A stretch of 9,707 nt of DNA from Dehalococcoidia bacterium (lineage in GTDB: Bacteria; Chloroflexota; Dehalococcoidia; GIF9; UBA5620): the NCBI GenBank assembly GCA_016783225.1, contig JADHWZ010000073.1, positions 1 to 9,707 of the forward strand, read 5' to 3'. Positions 1 through 7,267 of this stretch are shown piece by piece. Each line of letters begins with the position of its first letter. The first letter of the stretch is position 1. The notes beneath the pieces were generated by a model. The model did not search any database, had not been told where the DNA came from, and was given only the letters and a program-made list of their open reading frames with translations. The translations under genes and the position numbers were made by a program.

Positions 1-42
1 GTAAGCGAAAAAAGCAATCTCGCAGAAAGGGAGCGACTATCA

Positions 43-66
43 GATTGTTTCGCTTCGCTCGCAATC
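43..66. repeat. Possible dispersed-repeat fragment
   Basis: The segment starts GATTG and ends CAATC, with a CGCTTCGCTCG core. It resembles a short intergenic repeat often seen in Dehalococcoidia-type genomes, which reads roughly 'gattgcttcg...ctcgcaatgaca'. A second tail-like GCAATGACA lies about 130 bp further right (193-201). The resemblance is from memory; no second full copy exists in this window to prove repetition. Confidence 0.25.
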
Positions 67-138
67 AATCATGCCTATTGCAATTGGCACCACGGAGGAT
101 CAAAATAAGAGTAGCCTAGAGCATCCGCTCGCGGCGTA

Positions 139-158
139 ATTGGAGCTGATGCTCCAAT
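139..158. repeat. Perfect 8-bp inverted repeat
   Basis: ATTGGAGC at 139-146 and GCTCCAAT at 151-158 are perfect reverse complements separated by a TGAT loop. Neither side is followed by a T-run, so it is not a typical intrinsic terminator. It may be part of a degraded mobile repeat or a weak 3'-end hairpin for the minus-strand transcript that reads in from the receiver gene. Confidence 0.5.
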
Positions 159-273
159 CTACCCAATGTAAAGGATTAGAATCTATTTTCGTAGCAATGA
201 CACGATAGGGGAAGTTCAGAATCGAAAGCAGGACTTGTGGCTGGAACCATCAGCTGAAACGGAACAAGCCTGC

Positions 274-666
274 TCAGCTCGTTTGTCTTGCCTTTGCCCG
301 GCCGCTTTGCGCCAACACCCTGATGGCTTCCAGCAAATCCTGGCGTCTGCAGTCCTTGGTCAGATACCAGCTAGCCCCAGCTGCCAGCGCCGACCCAACA
401 TACTCACCATATACTGTCAAGAACAGAATTTTGACATCGGGGAGACTCTGTTTGATGCGCCGGGTTGCCTCCGTGCCATCAATTCTGGGCATTTGTGCAT
501 CCATCAGAATGACTTCAGGTTGCAGCTTCTCCGCCTTTTCCACCGCATCTAAGCCATCGACGGCTTGCCCCACTACCTCAATATCTGCCTGAGGCTCCAA
601 GATGCTTTTCAGTCCCTCTCTCACCACTTCATTGTCGTCGACAATAAGCACCCTTGTCTTTTCCAT
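274..666 (-). CDS. Stand-alone response regulator receiver protein (CheY-like, no output domain)
   Basis: A 130-residue protein made of a single receiver domain. The acidic pocket is D10-D11, the phospho-acceptor is D56 (in LMDAQMP), the switch Thr is T84 and the conserved Lys is K104 (in YLTKD), so phosphorylation should work. The domain ends near residue 120 and only ten residues follow (…GRAKARQTS) before TGA; the HTH expected of its NarL/FixJ-like relatives is absent. Roughly half its residues match the receiver of the full-length regulator at 1737-2381, which suggests a truncated paralogue. I chose the ATG at 666 because GGGAGG lies 4 nt upstream; the in-frame ATG at 681 has no Shine-Dalgarno. 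It follows the hydrolase gene by 54 bp and may share its transcript, although a TATCAT box at 704-709 could be a weak separate promoter. Likely roles, by inference, are phosphate sink, connector or protein-interaction regulator. Confidence 0.88.
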   Translation of the reverse strand: MEKTRVLIVDDNEVVREGLKSILEPQADIEVVGQAVDGLDAVEKAEKLQPEVILMDAQMPRIDGTEATRRIKQSLPDVKILFLTVYGEYVGSALAAGASWYLTKDCRRQDLLEAIRVLAQSGRAKARQTS

Positions 667-720
667 TTTGCCTCCCGTCATGTTAAGACTTGCTCTTTGG
701 TAAATGATACCACATCTCGC

Positions 721-1590
721 CTAGCTAGCCATCAGGGTAGCCACAGCCCATCGTGTCCATCCTCCACGGAGACCCCCAAGCTGAAGCGGCGCGGAGTGAA
801 AGCCTCCCTTGGCGAGAAACAAGTCCTTGGGCTGCCTTGCCACTTCATACAGTTGCAGCGCTGGCTGATATGGAGTCAGAACATCCCCCTCACAATGGAC
901 AAAAAGGGTTGCACAGTTCTTGAGCTCGCGCAAAGCGGTGGACATTTTCACCTTTGCCACTACCTCAAGGAACCCCCACCAGTCGACGCGTAGACCATAA
1001 GCCAGCAAATGCATCCACAGGCGCGACAACACAGTAAAGGGCCCGTTCACCCGAGCAAACCCTTCATCCTGAGGAAAATCTTCAACAACAATACCTTTGT
1101 TAATCCACTTCTTAAGCATAGCGGGGGCGGCCTTCACCAGCTTGCCGTCGAGTTCTGGCGGGCACGATAACGCGACCAGAGCACAGGGGTTAACTTGGCG
1201 AGCGGCTAGAATAGCTGCCATAGCACCCATGCTATGACCGATAAGGGCAATGCGCCTTTTATCAACACCAGGAAACTCGGAAAGGAAACGCCAGGCATCA
1301 ACAACATCTGTCACTATATTTCCATCGAGTATTCCTTCGCTGGAGCCGTGGCCACGGAAATCAAAAATGAGAACCGCCACCCCATGATTGGCAATAATGC
1401 GAGCACCTGCTTTTACAGCACGATGACTAGAGCCAAAGCCGTGACATAGAACAGCACCTGGCACCCGATGCCCAGTACTTGGGAATAGGATTTCTCCAGC
1501 AAGCTTCACCTTGCCACTCCCAAAAGTGACCGGGATCTCAGTAGGTTCAGCCCGTGTTCCTTCGCTGACGTAAGCCTTTACCTCTGTCAT
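721..1590 (-). CDS. Alpha/beta-hydrolase family protein (serine hydrolase, possible esterase)
   Basis: A 289-residue cytoplasmic alpha/beta hydrolase of COG1073/Hydrolase_4 type. The oxyanion-loop motif HGFGSSH is at 50-56, the nucleophile elbow GHSMG places Ser120, and the other triad residues are probably D236 (EGDVLTP) and H265 (GGFHSAP). FDFRGHGSS at 76-84 is typical of the family. A cap-like helical insert, rich in Trp and Leu, lies at about 150-215. I chose the ATG at 1590, which has AAGGA 8 nt upstream; a longer reading from a TTG at 1611 is possible but lacks a ribosome site. No signal peptide is seen. The gene follows the terminator of the upstream operon, so it needs its own promoter between 1591 and 1674, where I see no convincing -35/-10 pair. 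The substrate cannot be predicted; many relatives are carboxylesterases or acyl-ester hydrolases. Confidence 0.9.
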   Translation of the reverse strand: MTEVKAYVSEGTRAEPTEIPVTFGSGKVKLAGEILFPSTGHRVPGAVLCHGFGSSHRAVKAGARIIANHGVAVLIFDFRGHGSSEGILDGNIVTDVVDAWRFLSEFPGVDKRRIALIGHSMGAMAAILAARQVNPCALVALSCPPELDGKLVKAAPAMLKKWINKGIVVEDFPQDEGFARVNGPFTVLSRLWMHLLAYGLRVDWWGFLEVVAKVKMSTALRELKNCATLFVHCEGDVLTPYQPALQLYEVARQPKDLFLAKGGFHSAPLQLGGLRGGWTRWAVATLMAS

Positions 1591-1596
1591 GTCTCG

Positions 1597-1603
1597 CTTC
1601 CTT
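1597..1603 (-). promoter_or_regulatory. Ribosome binding site deciding the hydrolase start
   Basis: The minus strand reads AAGGAAG here, 6 nt before the ATG at 1590. It favours that start over the TTG at 1611. Confidence 0.6.
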
Positions 1604-1674
1604 GATAACAACCTTCACCGCTAAGTTTACCCCCTGACATTCCGTACGTAATCAGGAGAGTGGCTGATTTTGGC

Positions 1675-1706
1675 AAAAAAAAGGGTTGACTTTGAGGTCA
1701 GCCCTT
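1675..1706 (-). terminator. Intrinsic terminator of the glyQS-sbcD-kinase-regulator operon
   Basis: On the minus strand a 10-bp stem (arms 1697-1706 and 1681-1690, one internal A/C mismatch, 6-nt loop) runs directly into eight T residues (the A-run 1675-1682 on the plus strand, its first two T's closing the stem). It follows the stop codon of the response regulator by about 30 nt. The T-run is only on the minus side, so termination is for minus-strand transcripts. Confidence 0.85.
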
Positions 1707-1715
1707 TCTCCGATG

Positions 1716-1741
1716 TCTAGTCATACTTTGGTATGACTAGA
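1716..1741 (-). terminator. Perfect hairpin overlapping the response-regulator stop codon
   Basis: TCTAGTCATA (1716-1725) and TATGACTAGA (1732-1741) form a perfect 10-bp stem with a 6-nt loop. The regulator's TAG stop (1739-1737) lies inside the stem. No T-run follows directly, but the terminator hairpin at 1681-1706 comes 9 nt later, so the two form a tandem structure at the 3' end. It probably protects the mRNA end or assists termination. Confidence 0.6.
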
Positions 1742-2381
1742 GACGGATGATGCCTTTCTTGAGAGCTTCCGTCACGGCTTCGGTTCGGTCATTCACTCCT
1801 AGCTTCTGAAAAATGCTACTAATATGTGTTTTCACCGTACTCTGTGCGATGGAAAGCTCAGCGCCTATCTGCTTATTGGCAGCCCCTTTGGCCACAAGCT
1901 GCAACACCTGCAACTCTCGCTCGGAGATCTCATCGACAGACGGGGCTCGGCGAGACAGTTCGGTCAAGCGGTCAAGCACCTTTGACGCCACAACCGGTTG
2001 AATGAGCGACTCGCCACAGTGAACCGCTCTTATTGCTCTGAACAACTCCTCCCTAGGCGCATCCTTAAGCAGATATGCTCGAGCGCCAGCTTCGATGCCG
2101 CGGAAGATATACTCGTCGTCACTGTATGTAGTGAGGATTATGAACTTGGTATCTGGTTTTACGGACTTTATCTGGGTTATGGCCTCAACGCCATCGAGTT
2201 CCGGCATTCGGAGGTCCATGAGCACCACGTCTGGACTCAGCTCTTTGGCCTTGTTTACTGCTTCTATCCCATCCTTGGCCTCCCCAACTACCTCGAAGTC
2301 AGACTCCCTGCTCAGCATAGCAAACAATCCCTCTCTCACGACCGGATGGTCATCAGCAATGAGAATCTTTATCGCTTCCAC
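1737..2381 (-). CDS. NarL/FixJ-family two-component response regulator
   Basis: A 214-residue DNA-binding response regulator. The receiver spans about 4-120, with D10-D11, phospho-acceptor D56 (LMDLRMP), switch T84/T85 and K106 (YLLKD). A LuxR-type HTH spans about 149-212: SERELQVLQLVAKGAANKQI, then the recognition-helix segment STVKTHISSIFQKLGV. The length is normal for the family. The start is GTG at 2381, 2 nt after the histidine-kinase stop codon, with a strong AGGAGG 7 nt upstream inside the kinase's last codons. This implies translational coupling and a cognate pair. When phosphorylated it should dimerise and control transcription; its targets are unknown, but the divergent dyad at 7168-7192 is one candidate. 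It is the last gene before the operon terminator. Confidence 0.96.
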   Translation of the reverse strand: MEAIKILIADDHPVVREGLFAMLSRESDFEVVGEAKDGIEAVNKAKELSPDVVLMDLRMPELDGVEAITQIKSVKPDTKFIILTTYSDDEYIFRGIEAGARAYLLKDAPREELFRAIRAVHCGESLIQPVVASKVLDRLTELSRRAPSVDEISERELQVLQLVAKGAANKQIGAELSIAQSTVKTHISSIFQKLGVNDRTEAVTEALKKGIIRL

Positions 2382-2383
2382 AC

Positions 2384-4495
2384 TTACACCTCCTGTTCGG
2401 TGGGAATAGTCACCCTCACCAACGTTCCTTTTCCCTTCCCAGTCTGCAACTCAAATGTGCCGCCTAACCCGCGGGCACGCTCTTGCATGCTTATCAACCC
2501 GAATCCACGCCGTTTCTTGCTGGTCTTACTCAGGGTTCCCGGTCTAAAGCCGACGCCGTTGTCGATAATGCTCAAGGTTATTGCTGCCTCGGCGAAAGCC
2601 AAATCAACCCTTACCTCACTGGCTTTGGCATGTTTGGTCACGTTGGCAAGGGATTCCTGACAGATGCGTAGAAGACCAGCTTCCACTTCAGCTAACAAAT
2701 CACGCCTGTCGCCAGAGACAACAAAGCGAGCATCTACACCCGTTTCCTGCGCGAGCCTTTCTATTTCACGTCGCAGAGCCTCGGGCAAAGGAAGCTGCTC
2801 CAAAGCTTGAGGGCGGAGATTCCACACTGACCGCCGGGCTTCAGCCAAGCTCTTGCGAGCCAAACCTCCAGCCTGGTTCAAGTGTCGCTCGAGTTCGGGT
2901 GAATTCTCGTCCAACGCTTGTTCCGCTGCCTCAAGCTGCAAGATAATGCCGGTAAATCCCTGCGCCAGCGTATCATGGATCTCTCTCGCCATGCGGTTCC
3001 GTTCCTCCATCACTGCCATCTGACCCGTCTCCTCATAAAGGCGGGCATTCTCAATTGCCACGGCCAGTTGGTCAGCTATGGTCTGGGCAGTAAACAGATC
3101 CGCTTCACCAAAAGCATCGACTTCAGTGCTCTCAATATCCAGAACTCCGAGAACCTTCTCTCCTATCCTCACGACAACAGCAAGCTCGGACTTGGTGTCG
3201 CTCAACGCCTCAACGGCGCGATACCTGGGTTCCTTGTCAACATCGCTTGTCAGCAGCGGCTCACCTGTTCGAGCTACCCAACCCACAATACCATCCTCAT
3301 CCAACTCAAGCGGTACCCCAACCGGTATGAATCCCTTCTGCCCGCTCACACTCAACGCTTTGAGAGTAAGTTTCTCAGAGCCGGGCTCGAACAGAAAGAT
3401 GTTCACATTATGATAGTGGAAGGTCTGGCGAAGTGTATTACCTACATACGGAATCAGTTCATCGAGTTTCACAAAGGAGCTTATCTTGCGACTAACCTCG
3501 TTTATGGTGCGTAGTTGCTCTGCCCTCTGCCGCTCTTGCCTGGTTCGCTCCTCGACCTTCTGTTCCAGGTTAGAACGAGACTCCTTCACTGCACCAGCCA
3601 TGGCGTTGAACTGCTCAGCCAATTGCTGAATCTCATCGCCAGTGTCCACCTCTATACTGTAGTCGAGTTCGCCTCTTCCTATCACCTCAGCTCCCTTAGT
3701 CAGCGCCAGGATCGGTCTCGTGATCGCCCTTGCCAGCAAAAATATCACCCCACCAGCAATAAAAACGACCCCGAAAATAATGATGACGAAAGTCAACTGA
3801 GCTTCCTCCATTTGCTCGTCAATATATTGACTCGTAGCCGAAACAGCAGAGGCTATCTCCAGTTTCGTTTCCTCAGCAGGTGCCGAGAATTCGTCAATAT
3901 ATGTAGAGGCAGCTACTACAAGCCCTGTCCCTGCTACGGGCACACAATGCATGTATTTTGTCCGAGCCTTTCCTTCGGCATCTTCCCATTCATAATAGCC
4001 GGAAGCCTCTCCACCCAGGCTCCTCTCCATAATCGCCCAAAAGTAGGTGGGTTCACCGGCCACATTATGCAGGTTAGTGCCCACCATCTTAGGGTTCGCA
4101 TGGAAATGCACTATGTAAGAGCTATCATACACCACGGTATGTCCGGTGTGCCCCACTTGTTGGACGGCAATTTCCATCACCTCCTCATCCTCCCTCCAGT
4201 CGGAAATCTCCAATTCCGGGTGAAGTTCGATGAAAAGCTCCAGCTCCTCGGCAACTTGAATTGCCCTCTGCTGTATTAGTCTCCTCCCCAGGTCCTCCAA
4301 TGCAGCAATGCTCTTCCTTACGACAGTCTCCACCATGGTAATGCTATCCTGCTTAGCAAGATAACCCACTTCATATATGCTCTGCAGCGCGAGAGCGCTG
4401 ATGATACCCAGCGAGACAAAAACCAAAGCCAGAAACGGGATCAGGATCTTGCCTCTTAAACCAATCTTCACCTTAGTCTCCCTTTTCACCGCCAT
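2384..4495 (-). CDS. Membrane sensor histidine kinase: sCache, HAMP, GAF, HisKA_3, HATPase_c
   Basis: A 703-residue sensor kinase of the NarX/DegS (HPK7-like) class. TM1 is at about 16-38. The extracytoplasmic part, about 45-205, looks like a single Cache_2/sCache domain: HFHANPKMVGTNL (130-142), then YYEWEDAEGK and a VPVAGTGLVVAASTYID ending. TM2 is at about 234-255, HAMP at about 256-308, a short coiled linker follows, and a GAF domain lies at about 330-485. HisKA_3 carries the phospho-acceptor H507 in REIHDTLAQGF. The ATPase domain has N618 (N box), DNGVGF (645-650) and GFGL (664-667). It should sense a small molecule outside the membrane, plus possibly a ligand or redox signal at GAF, and phosphorylate the adjacent regulator. 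The ATG at 4495 is 18 nt after the sbcD stop, with an AGGAAGGG 11 nt upstream; a GTG eight codons in has a better-spaced AGGGAG and is an alternative start. The ligand cannot be read from sequence. Confidence 0.95.
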   Translation of the reverse strand: MAVKRETKVKIGLRGKILIPFLALVFVSLGIISALALQSIYEVGYLAKQDSITMVETVVRKSIAALEDLGRRLIQQRAIQVAEELELFIELHPELEISDWREDEEVMEIAVQQVGHTGHTVVYDSSYIVHFHANPKMVGTNLHNVAGEPTYFWAIMERSLGGEASGYYEWEDAEGKARTKYMHCVPVAGTGLVVAASTYIDEFSAPAEETKLEIASAVSATSQYIDEQMEEAQLTFVIIIFGVVFIAGGVIFLLARAITRPILALTKGAEVIGRGELDYSIEVDTGDEIQQLAEQFNAMAGAVKESRSNLEQKVEERTRQERQRAEQLRTINEVSRKISSFVKLDELIPYVGNTLRQTFHYHNVNIFLFEPGSEKLTLKALSVSGQKGFIPVGVPLELDEDGIVGWVARTGEPLLTSDVDKEPRYRAVEALSDTKSELAVVVRIGEKVLGVLDIESTEVDAFGEADLFTAQTIADQLAVAIENARLYEETGQMAVMEERNRMAREIHDTLAQGFTGIILQLEAAEQALDENSPELERHLNQAGGLARKSLAEARRSVWNLRPQALEQLPLPEALRREIERLAQETGVDARFVVSGDRRDLLAEVEAGLLRICQESLANVTKHAKASEVRVDLAFAEAAITLSIIDNGVGFRPGTLSKTSKKRRGFGLISMQERARGLGGTFELQTGKGKGTLVRVTIPTEQEV
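2389..2394 (-). promoter_or_regulatory. Strong Shine-Dalgarno for the GTG-start regulator, nested in the kinase gene
   Basis: AGGAGG on the minus strand lies 7 nt before the GTG start at 2381 and overlaps the codons of the kinase's final Gln-Glu-Val. It supports GTG as the true start and couples synthesis of the two partners. Confidence 0.8.
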
Positions 4496-4513
4496 GATTT
4501 CTTGCGCCCTTCC

Positions 4514-5737
4514 TCATCCTTGCCGCATCAACCTTTCCCCGTATTCGACGAGTACTTCCTGGCGCTCACGAGGTGTATTTCTTGTTTCCAAGTAAATCCT
4601 CAACGCTTGAATCGGCGTTAACTCCTCGCTTCCCCAATCACCCAACCTCGGGCGCGACTCTTGCCTGACTTCCTTGGCAATAGAGACATGATGAGCCTCT
4701 TCAAGAGACTTATAGATCTCAGCATCCCGAAGCAGAGTCCCCACAGTCCCGGGGAGAGATAATTGAATCCTCACTATGGCCTCCTTGATTTCAGCCTGCT
4801 GCCGGTCAATAGTCCTCAGAATAGTGGCAGTAGGGTCGAGGCCATCGGCATCTATATCCACTCGGACGGTCAGAAAGCGGCGGCCATCAACCTTGTGGAA
4901 TTCATGGGTTACATGTCTCTCCCCGCCTCCTGATTCAATATCAATCACGTAGAAACCTTTGTCCTCAGCTTCGTCGCCGAAGTCAAGACGCTCCAGGCTG
5001 CCAGCATATACCACAGGCGGGCTTTGGGATAAGACTTGATGCTTGTGAACATGTCCCAAAGCTACATAGTCGAAAGCGGAGTGGGCAATATTACCCAACA
5101 GCAAAACAGGGTCTCTCCCGACGATCATGCTCCTTTCCGACCCCGGTTTGGCTGTTGACACTGATACATGGGCAGCCAGAAGCGCTGGCAACGCTGAGTC
5201 AAGTCCCGAAATAACATCCGTCAGTCTCCGAGTCATTATCTCCTGCAGTCGGTCATTCACTTGGTCTATGCTGAGATCTCTGGCTTCCTCTCGACTCAAC
5301 AGCGCGCTGCGCCTCAGCCATGGCAAGGCCACCACCTGAACATAGCCTTCCTTGGTTGGGATGTGGTAGACGTCAGGACGGTTCCCGACATAGATATGGC
5401 TCACGGCCAACGTATCGAAAATGTCCACAGCAGTAGCACGGCCTATAGCACTCGGCAAATCATGATTACCAACCAAAAGGAAAACGGGGATTCCCTTCTC
5501 AGACAACCGCCTGAGCCGTTTGGCAAACTCGCGTTGATGCGTTTGCGAAGGGTCACGGCTTCTGTACGCGTCACCACAGAAAAGAACTAGGTCTACCGCG
5601 TTACCTATGGCGTATTCCACCACCTCGTCCAAAGCCGCTAGAACATCAAGTAACCTTGTCGATAATCCAGTAGCCGGATCGACGCTTCCGTAGGTCTCCA
5701 CACCCAGATGGAGGTCAGCAAAATGCAGGATCTTCAT
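4514..5737 (-). CDS. SbcD/Mre11-type DNA exonuclease subunit (metallophosphoesterase)
   Basis: A 407-residue calcineurin-like phosphoesterase of the SbcD/YhaO (COG0420) group. The metal-binding motifs are all present: D8-x-H10 (ADLHLG), G55-D56 (FCGDAY), GNHD (90-93), H190 (AAHVS) and GHVH (228-231). They are followed by the family signature [16 protein letters not shown]. The C-terminal region (about 275-400) matches the capping/partner-binding part by position only. SbcD works with the SbcC/Rad50 ATPase to process DNA ends and hairpins, but no SbcC gene follows here; the next gene is a histidine kinase. Its ATG overlaps the stop of the glycyl-tRNA synthetase gene (ATGA), so the two are translationally coupled. 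The length is normal and all catalytic residues are intact. Confidence 0.92.
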   Translation of the reverse strand: MKILHFADLHLGVETYGSVDPATGLSTRLLDVLAALDEVVEYAIGNAVDLVLFCGDAYRSRDPSQTHQREFAKRLRRLSEKGIPVFLLVGNHDLPSAIGRATAVDIFDTLAVSHIYVGNRPDVYHIPTKEGYVQVVALPWLRRSALLSREEARDLSIDQVNDRLQEIMTRRLTDVISGLDSALPALLAAHVSVSTAKPGSERSMIVGRDPVLLLGNIAHSAFDYVALGHVHKHQVLSQSPPVVYAGSLERLDFGDEAEDKGFYVIDIESGGGERHVTHEFHKVDGRRFLTVRVDIDADGLDPTATILRTIDRQQAEIKEAIVRIQLSLPGTVGTLLRDAEIYKSLEEAHHVSIAKEVRQESRPRLGDWGSEELTPIQALRIYLETRNTPRERQEVLVEYGERLMRQG

Positions 5738-7104
5738 TCTTTCAAACCGTCAACTGCTTTCGCCGTCCACAAATCTTCAGTGGCGAAAGGCTCGCCACCT
5801 AGCTTAGCCTGCACAGTCCTAACTAGCTCTTTTATCGGCAACCTAATCTGCACCATGCTATCGCGTTCCCGGATGGTAACCTGATTATCCTCCAGAGACT
5901 GAAAGTCGACTGTAATACAGAGTGGAGTACCAATTTCATCCTGTCGACGATAACGCCGGCCTATGCTCTGGGCATCATCATATTGCGTCATGAAGTGACG
6001 GCGAAGCTCAGTGTAGACCTCCCTGGCTAACGGCACCAGCTTCTCATTTCTACTCAAAGGCAGAATAGCCACCTTAATCGGAGCCAAGTCGGGGTGAAAA
6101 TGCAAAACCACCCTGGTTTCCCCTTCAGCCAAGTCTTCATCATAAGCATCCACAAGGAAACTGAGCACCGAGCGGTCGACGCCAGCCGAAGGCTCAATCA
6201 CATAGGGCATATAGTGTTCACCAGTCTCCTCATCGAAGTAAGTCAAGCTCTTGCTGCTATACTTGGAATGCTGGGCAAGGTCAAAGTCACCCCGGTTGGC
6301 AATGCCCTCTAGCTCCGCCCAGCCCATAGGGAAAAGATACTCCACATCGTAGCAGTCTTTGGCATAATGGGCCAGTTCTTCCTTACCATGCTGGCGCAGA
6401 CGCAGGTTCTCCTGCCTGATGCCCAGGTTTTGGTACCAATCAAAGCGCTCCTTAACCCAGTAATTGAACCATTCCTCATCAGTCCCTGGCTTGACGAAAT
6501 ACTCAATCTCCATCTGCTCGAACTCCCTGGTTCTGAAGATGAAGTTACCCGTAGTGATTTCGTTGCGAAACGCCTTCCCTATCTGAGCAATACCAAAAGG
6601 CAGCTTTTTCCTGGAACAAGCCAGCACATTATCGAAGTTAACAAACATGCCTTGCGCCGTCTCTGGACGCAGATAGACGACGCTGGCGCTGTCCTCTACA
6701 GGGCCCATGAAGGTTTTGAACATCAAGTTAAACAGCTTCGGCTCGGTCAGTTCGCCACCGCAATCAGGGCAGCTATTGCCGTTCAAATCGGTAGCCCGCC
6801 ATCTCCGGTGACAGGCTTTGCACTCTACCAGAGGATCAGAAAAGCCCTCCACGTGACCACTAGCTACCCAGGTTTGAGGATGCATCATTATGCTGGCATC
6901 CAGGCCCAACATGTCATCTCGTTCCTGAACAACTGCTCGCCACCAGGCGTTCTTGACATTCCGTTTCAGCTCCACCCCCAGGGGTCCATAATCCCAGCAA
7001 CTCCCCAGGCCGCCGTAGATTTCGCTACTGGGAAAGATGAAGCCTCGCCGTTTGCAAAGCGAGACGATTTTATCCATATCTACGATACGTATTTCCTCAG
7101 GCAT
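5734..7104 (-). CDS. Glycine--tRNA ligase, single-chain alpha2 type
   Basis: A 456-residue class II aminoacyl-tRNA synthetase that charges tRNA-Gly with glycine. The chain starts with the N-terminal [12 protein letters not shown] segment, then motif 1 around [15 protein letters not shown] (35-49). A zinc site is formed by C95/C98 and C112/C115. Motif 2 is FRNEI…[14 protein letters not shown] (179-203), and motif 3 is [10 protein letters not shown] (308-317). The anticodon-binding domain covers about 340-435. This is the homodimeric form found in archaea, eukaryotes and many bacteria, not the alpha2beta2 GlyQ/GlyS form. The ATG at 7104 has GAGGGG 5 nt upstream. No T-box leader is visible; the predicted leader is only about 20 nt. 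It is the first gene of the minus-strand operon and overlaps sbcD by 4 nt. Confidence 0.97.
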   Translation of the reverse strand: MPEEIRIVDMDKIVSLCKRRGFIFPSSEIYGGLGSCWDYGPLGVELKRNVKNAWWRAVVQERDDMLGLDASIMMHPQTWVASGHVEGFSDPLVECKACHRRWRATDLNGNSCPDCGGELTEPKLFNLMFKTFMGPVEDSASVVYLRPETAQGMFVNFDNVLACSRKKLPFGIAQIGKAFRNEITTGNFIFRTREFEQMEIEYFVKPGTDEEWFNYWVKERFDWYQNLGIRQENLRLRQHGKEELAHYAKDCYDVEYLFPMGWAELEGIANRGDFDLAQHSKYSSKSLTYFDEETGEHYMPYVIEPSAGVDRSVLSFLVDAYDEDLAEGETRVVLHFHPDLAPIKVAILPLSRNEKLVPLAREVYTELRRHFMTQYDDAQSIGRRYRRQDEIGTPLCITVDFQSLEDNQVTIRERDSMVQIRLPIKELVRTVQAKLGGEPFATEDLWTAKAVDGLKE

Positions 7105-7128
7105 TTCACCCCCTCTAAAACTTCTTCC

Positions 7129-7157
7129 AGCTTATCAACTTTGCTTTTGAGTGTCAA
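7129..7157 (-). promoter_or_regulatory. Candidate promoter of the glyQS-led operon
   Basis: On the minus strand a perfect -35 TTGACA (7157-7152) is followed after 17 bp by TAAGCT (7134-7129), which matches the -10 consensus at only three of six positions. The predicted start near 7122 would leave a leader of about 20 nt before the ATG at 7104, containing only the Shine-Dalgarno. Confidence 0.45.
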
Positions 7158-7167
7158 AAGATGTCCT

Positions 7168-7192
7168 ACCACGGTTCGGATCGAACCATGGT
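7168..7192. promoter_or_regulatory. Dyad-symmetric candidate operator between divergent promoters
   Basis: Arms 7168-7178 (ACCACGGTTCG) and 7182-7192 (CGAACCATGGT) match over 11 bp with one mismatch, around a 3-bp centre. Weaker pairing continues to 7164/7196. The dyad fills the space between the two -35 elements (7157 and 7197), the place expected for a repressor or activator that acts on both operons. As RNA it lies upstream of both predicted start sites, so a DNA site is more likely than a leader structure. Confidence 0.5.
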
Positions 7193-7196
7193 GGAA

Positions 7197-7226
7197 TTGA
7201 AACAGCGACAGTAGCCCAAGTATAAT
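7197..7226 (+). promoter_or_regulatory. Sigma70-type promoter of the thiolase operon
   Basis: TTGAAA (7197-7202, five of six) and a perfect TATAAT (7221-7226) are separated by 18 bp. The predicted start near 7233 leaves a leader of about 35 nt before the ATG at 7268. Confidence 0.7.
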
Positions 7227-7267
7227 AGCCAATGGTTAGTTAAAGCCAGATTGACTATCACCTCAGC

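Larger units (their letters stand above)
1..273. other. Gene-free left flank with short inverted repeats
   Basis: I find no convincing coding region here. On the minus strand it lies just downstream of the orphan receiver gene, but it encodes no recognisable LuxR-type HTH continuation and has no clear hairpin plus T-run terminator. It contains a perfect 8-bp inverted repeat (139-158) and two segments that resemble parts of a dispersed repeat: 43-66, bounded by GATTG/CAATC, and a GCAATGACA-containing stretch near 193-202. Plus-strand open frames overlapping its right edge run antisense to the receiver gene and look like no known protein. Confidence 0.5.

Noticed and set aside
1..273. Remnant HTH domain of the orphan receiver after a frameshift
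   Set aside because: Reading the minus strand below 274 in other frames shows no LuxR-type recognition helix, so a simple frameshift does not explain the missing domain.
235..552. Plus-strand open frame antisense to the receiver gene
   Set aside because: It resembles no protein family, has no ribosome site, and lies opposite a clear receiver domain with intact motifs.
1998..2660. Long plus-strand open frame of 220 codons
   Set aside because: It is antisense to the well-supported regulator and kinase genes and shows no domain or motif.
3515..4279. Plus-strand open frame of 254 codons
   Set aside because: It lies opposite the kinase's sensor, TM2 and HAMP regions. The composition is that of a reverse-strand shadow and it has no ribosome site.
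7174..7187. GGTTCGATCC on the minus strand, like a tRNA T-arm
   Set aside because: It folds as a near-perfect dyad with a 3-nt centre, not a 5-bp stem with a 7-nt loop, and no acceptor, D or anticodon arms surround it.
6367..7200. Plus-strand open frame of 277 codons opposite glyQS
   Set aside because: It is antisense to the conserved synthetase and has no recognisable features; its length comes from the codon bias of the real gene.
7105..7267. T-box riboswitch upstream of the glycyl-tRNA synthetase
   Set aside because: The predicted leader is about 20 nt. No T-box core sequence, specifier loop or terminator/antiterminator pair is visible in the 163 bp.
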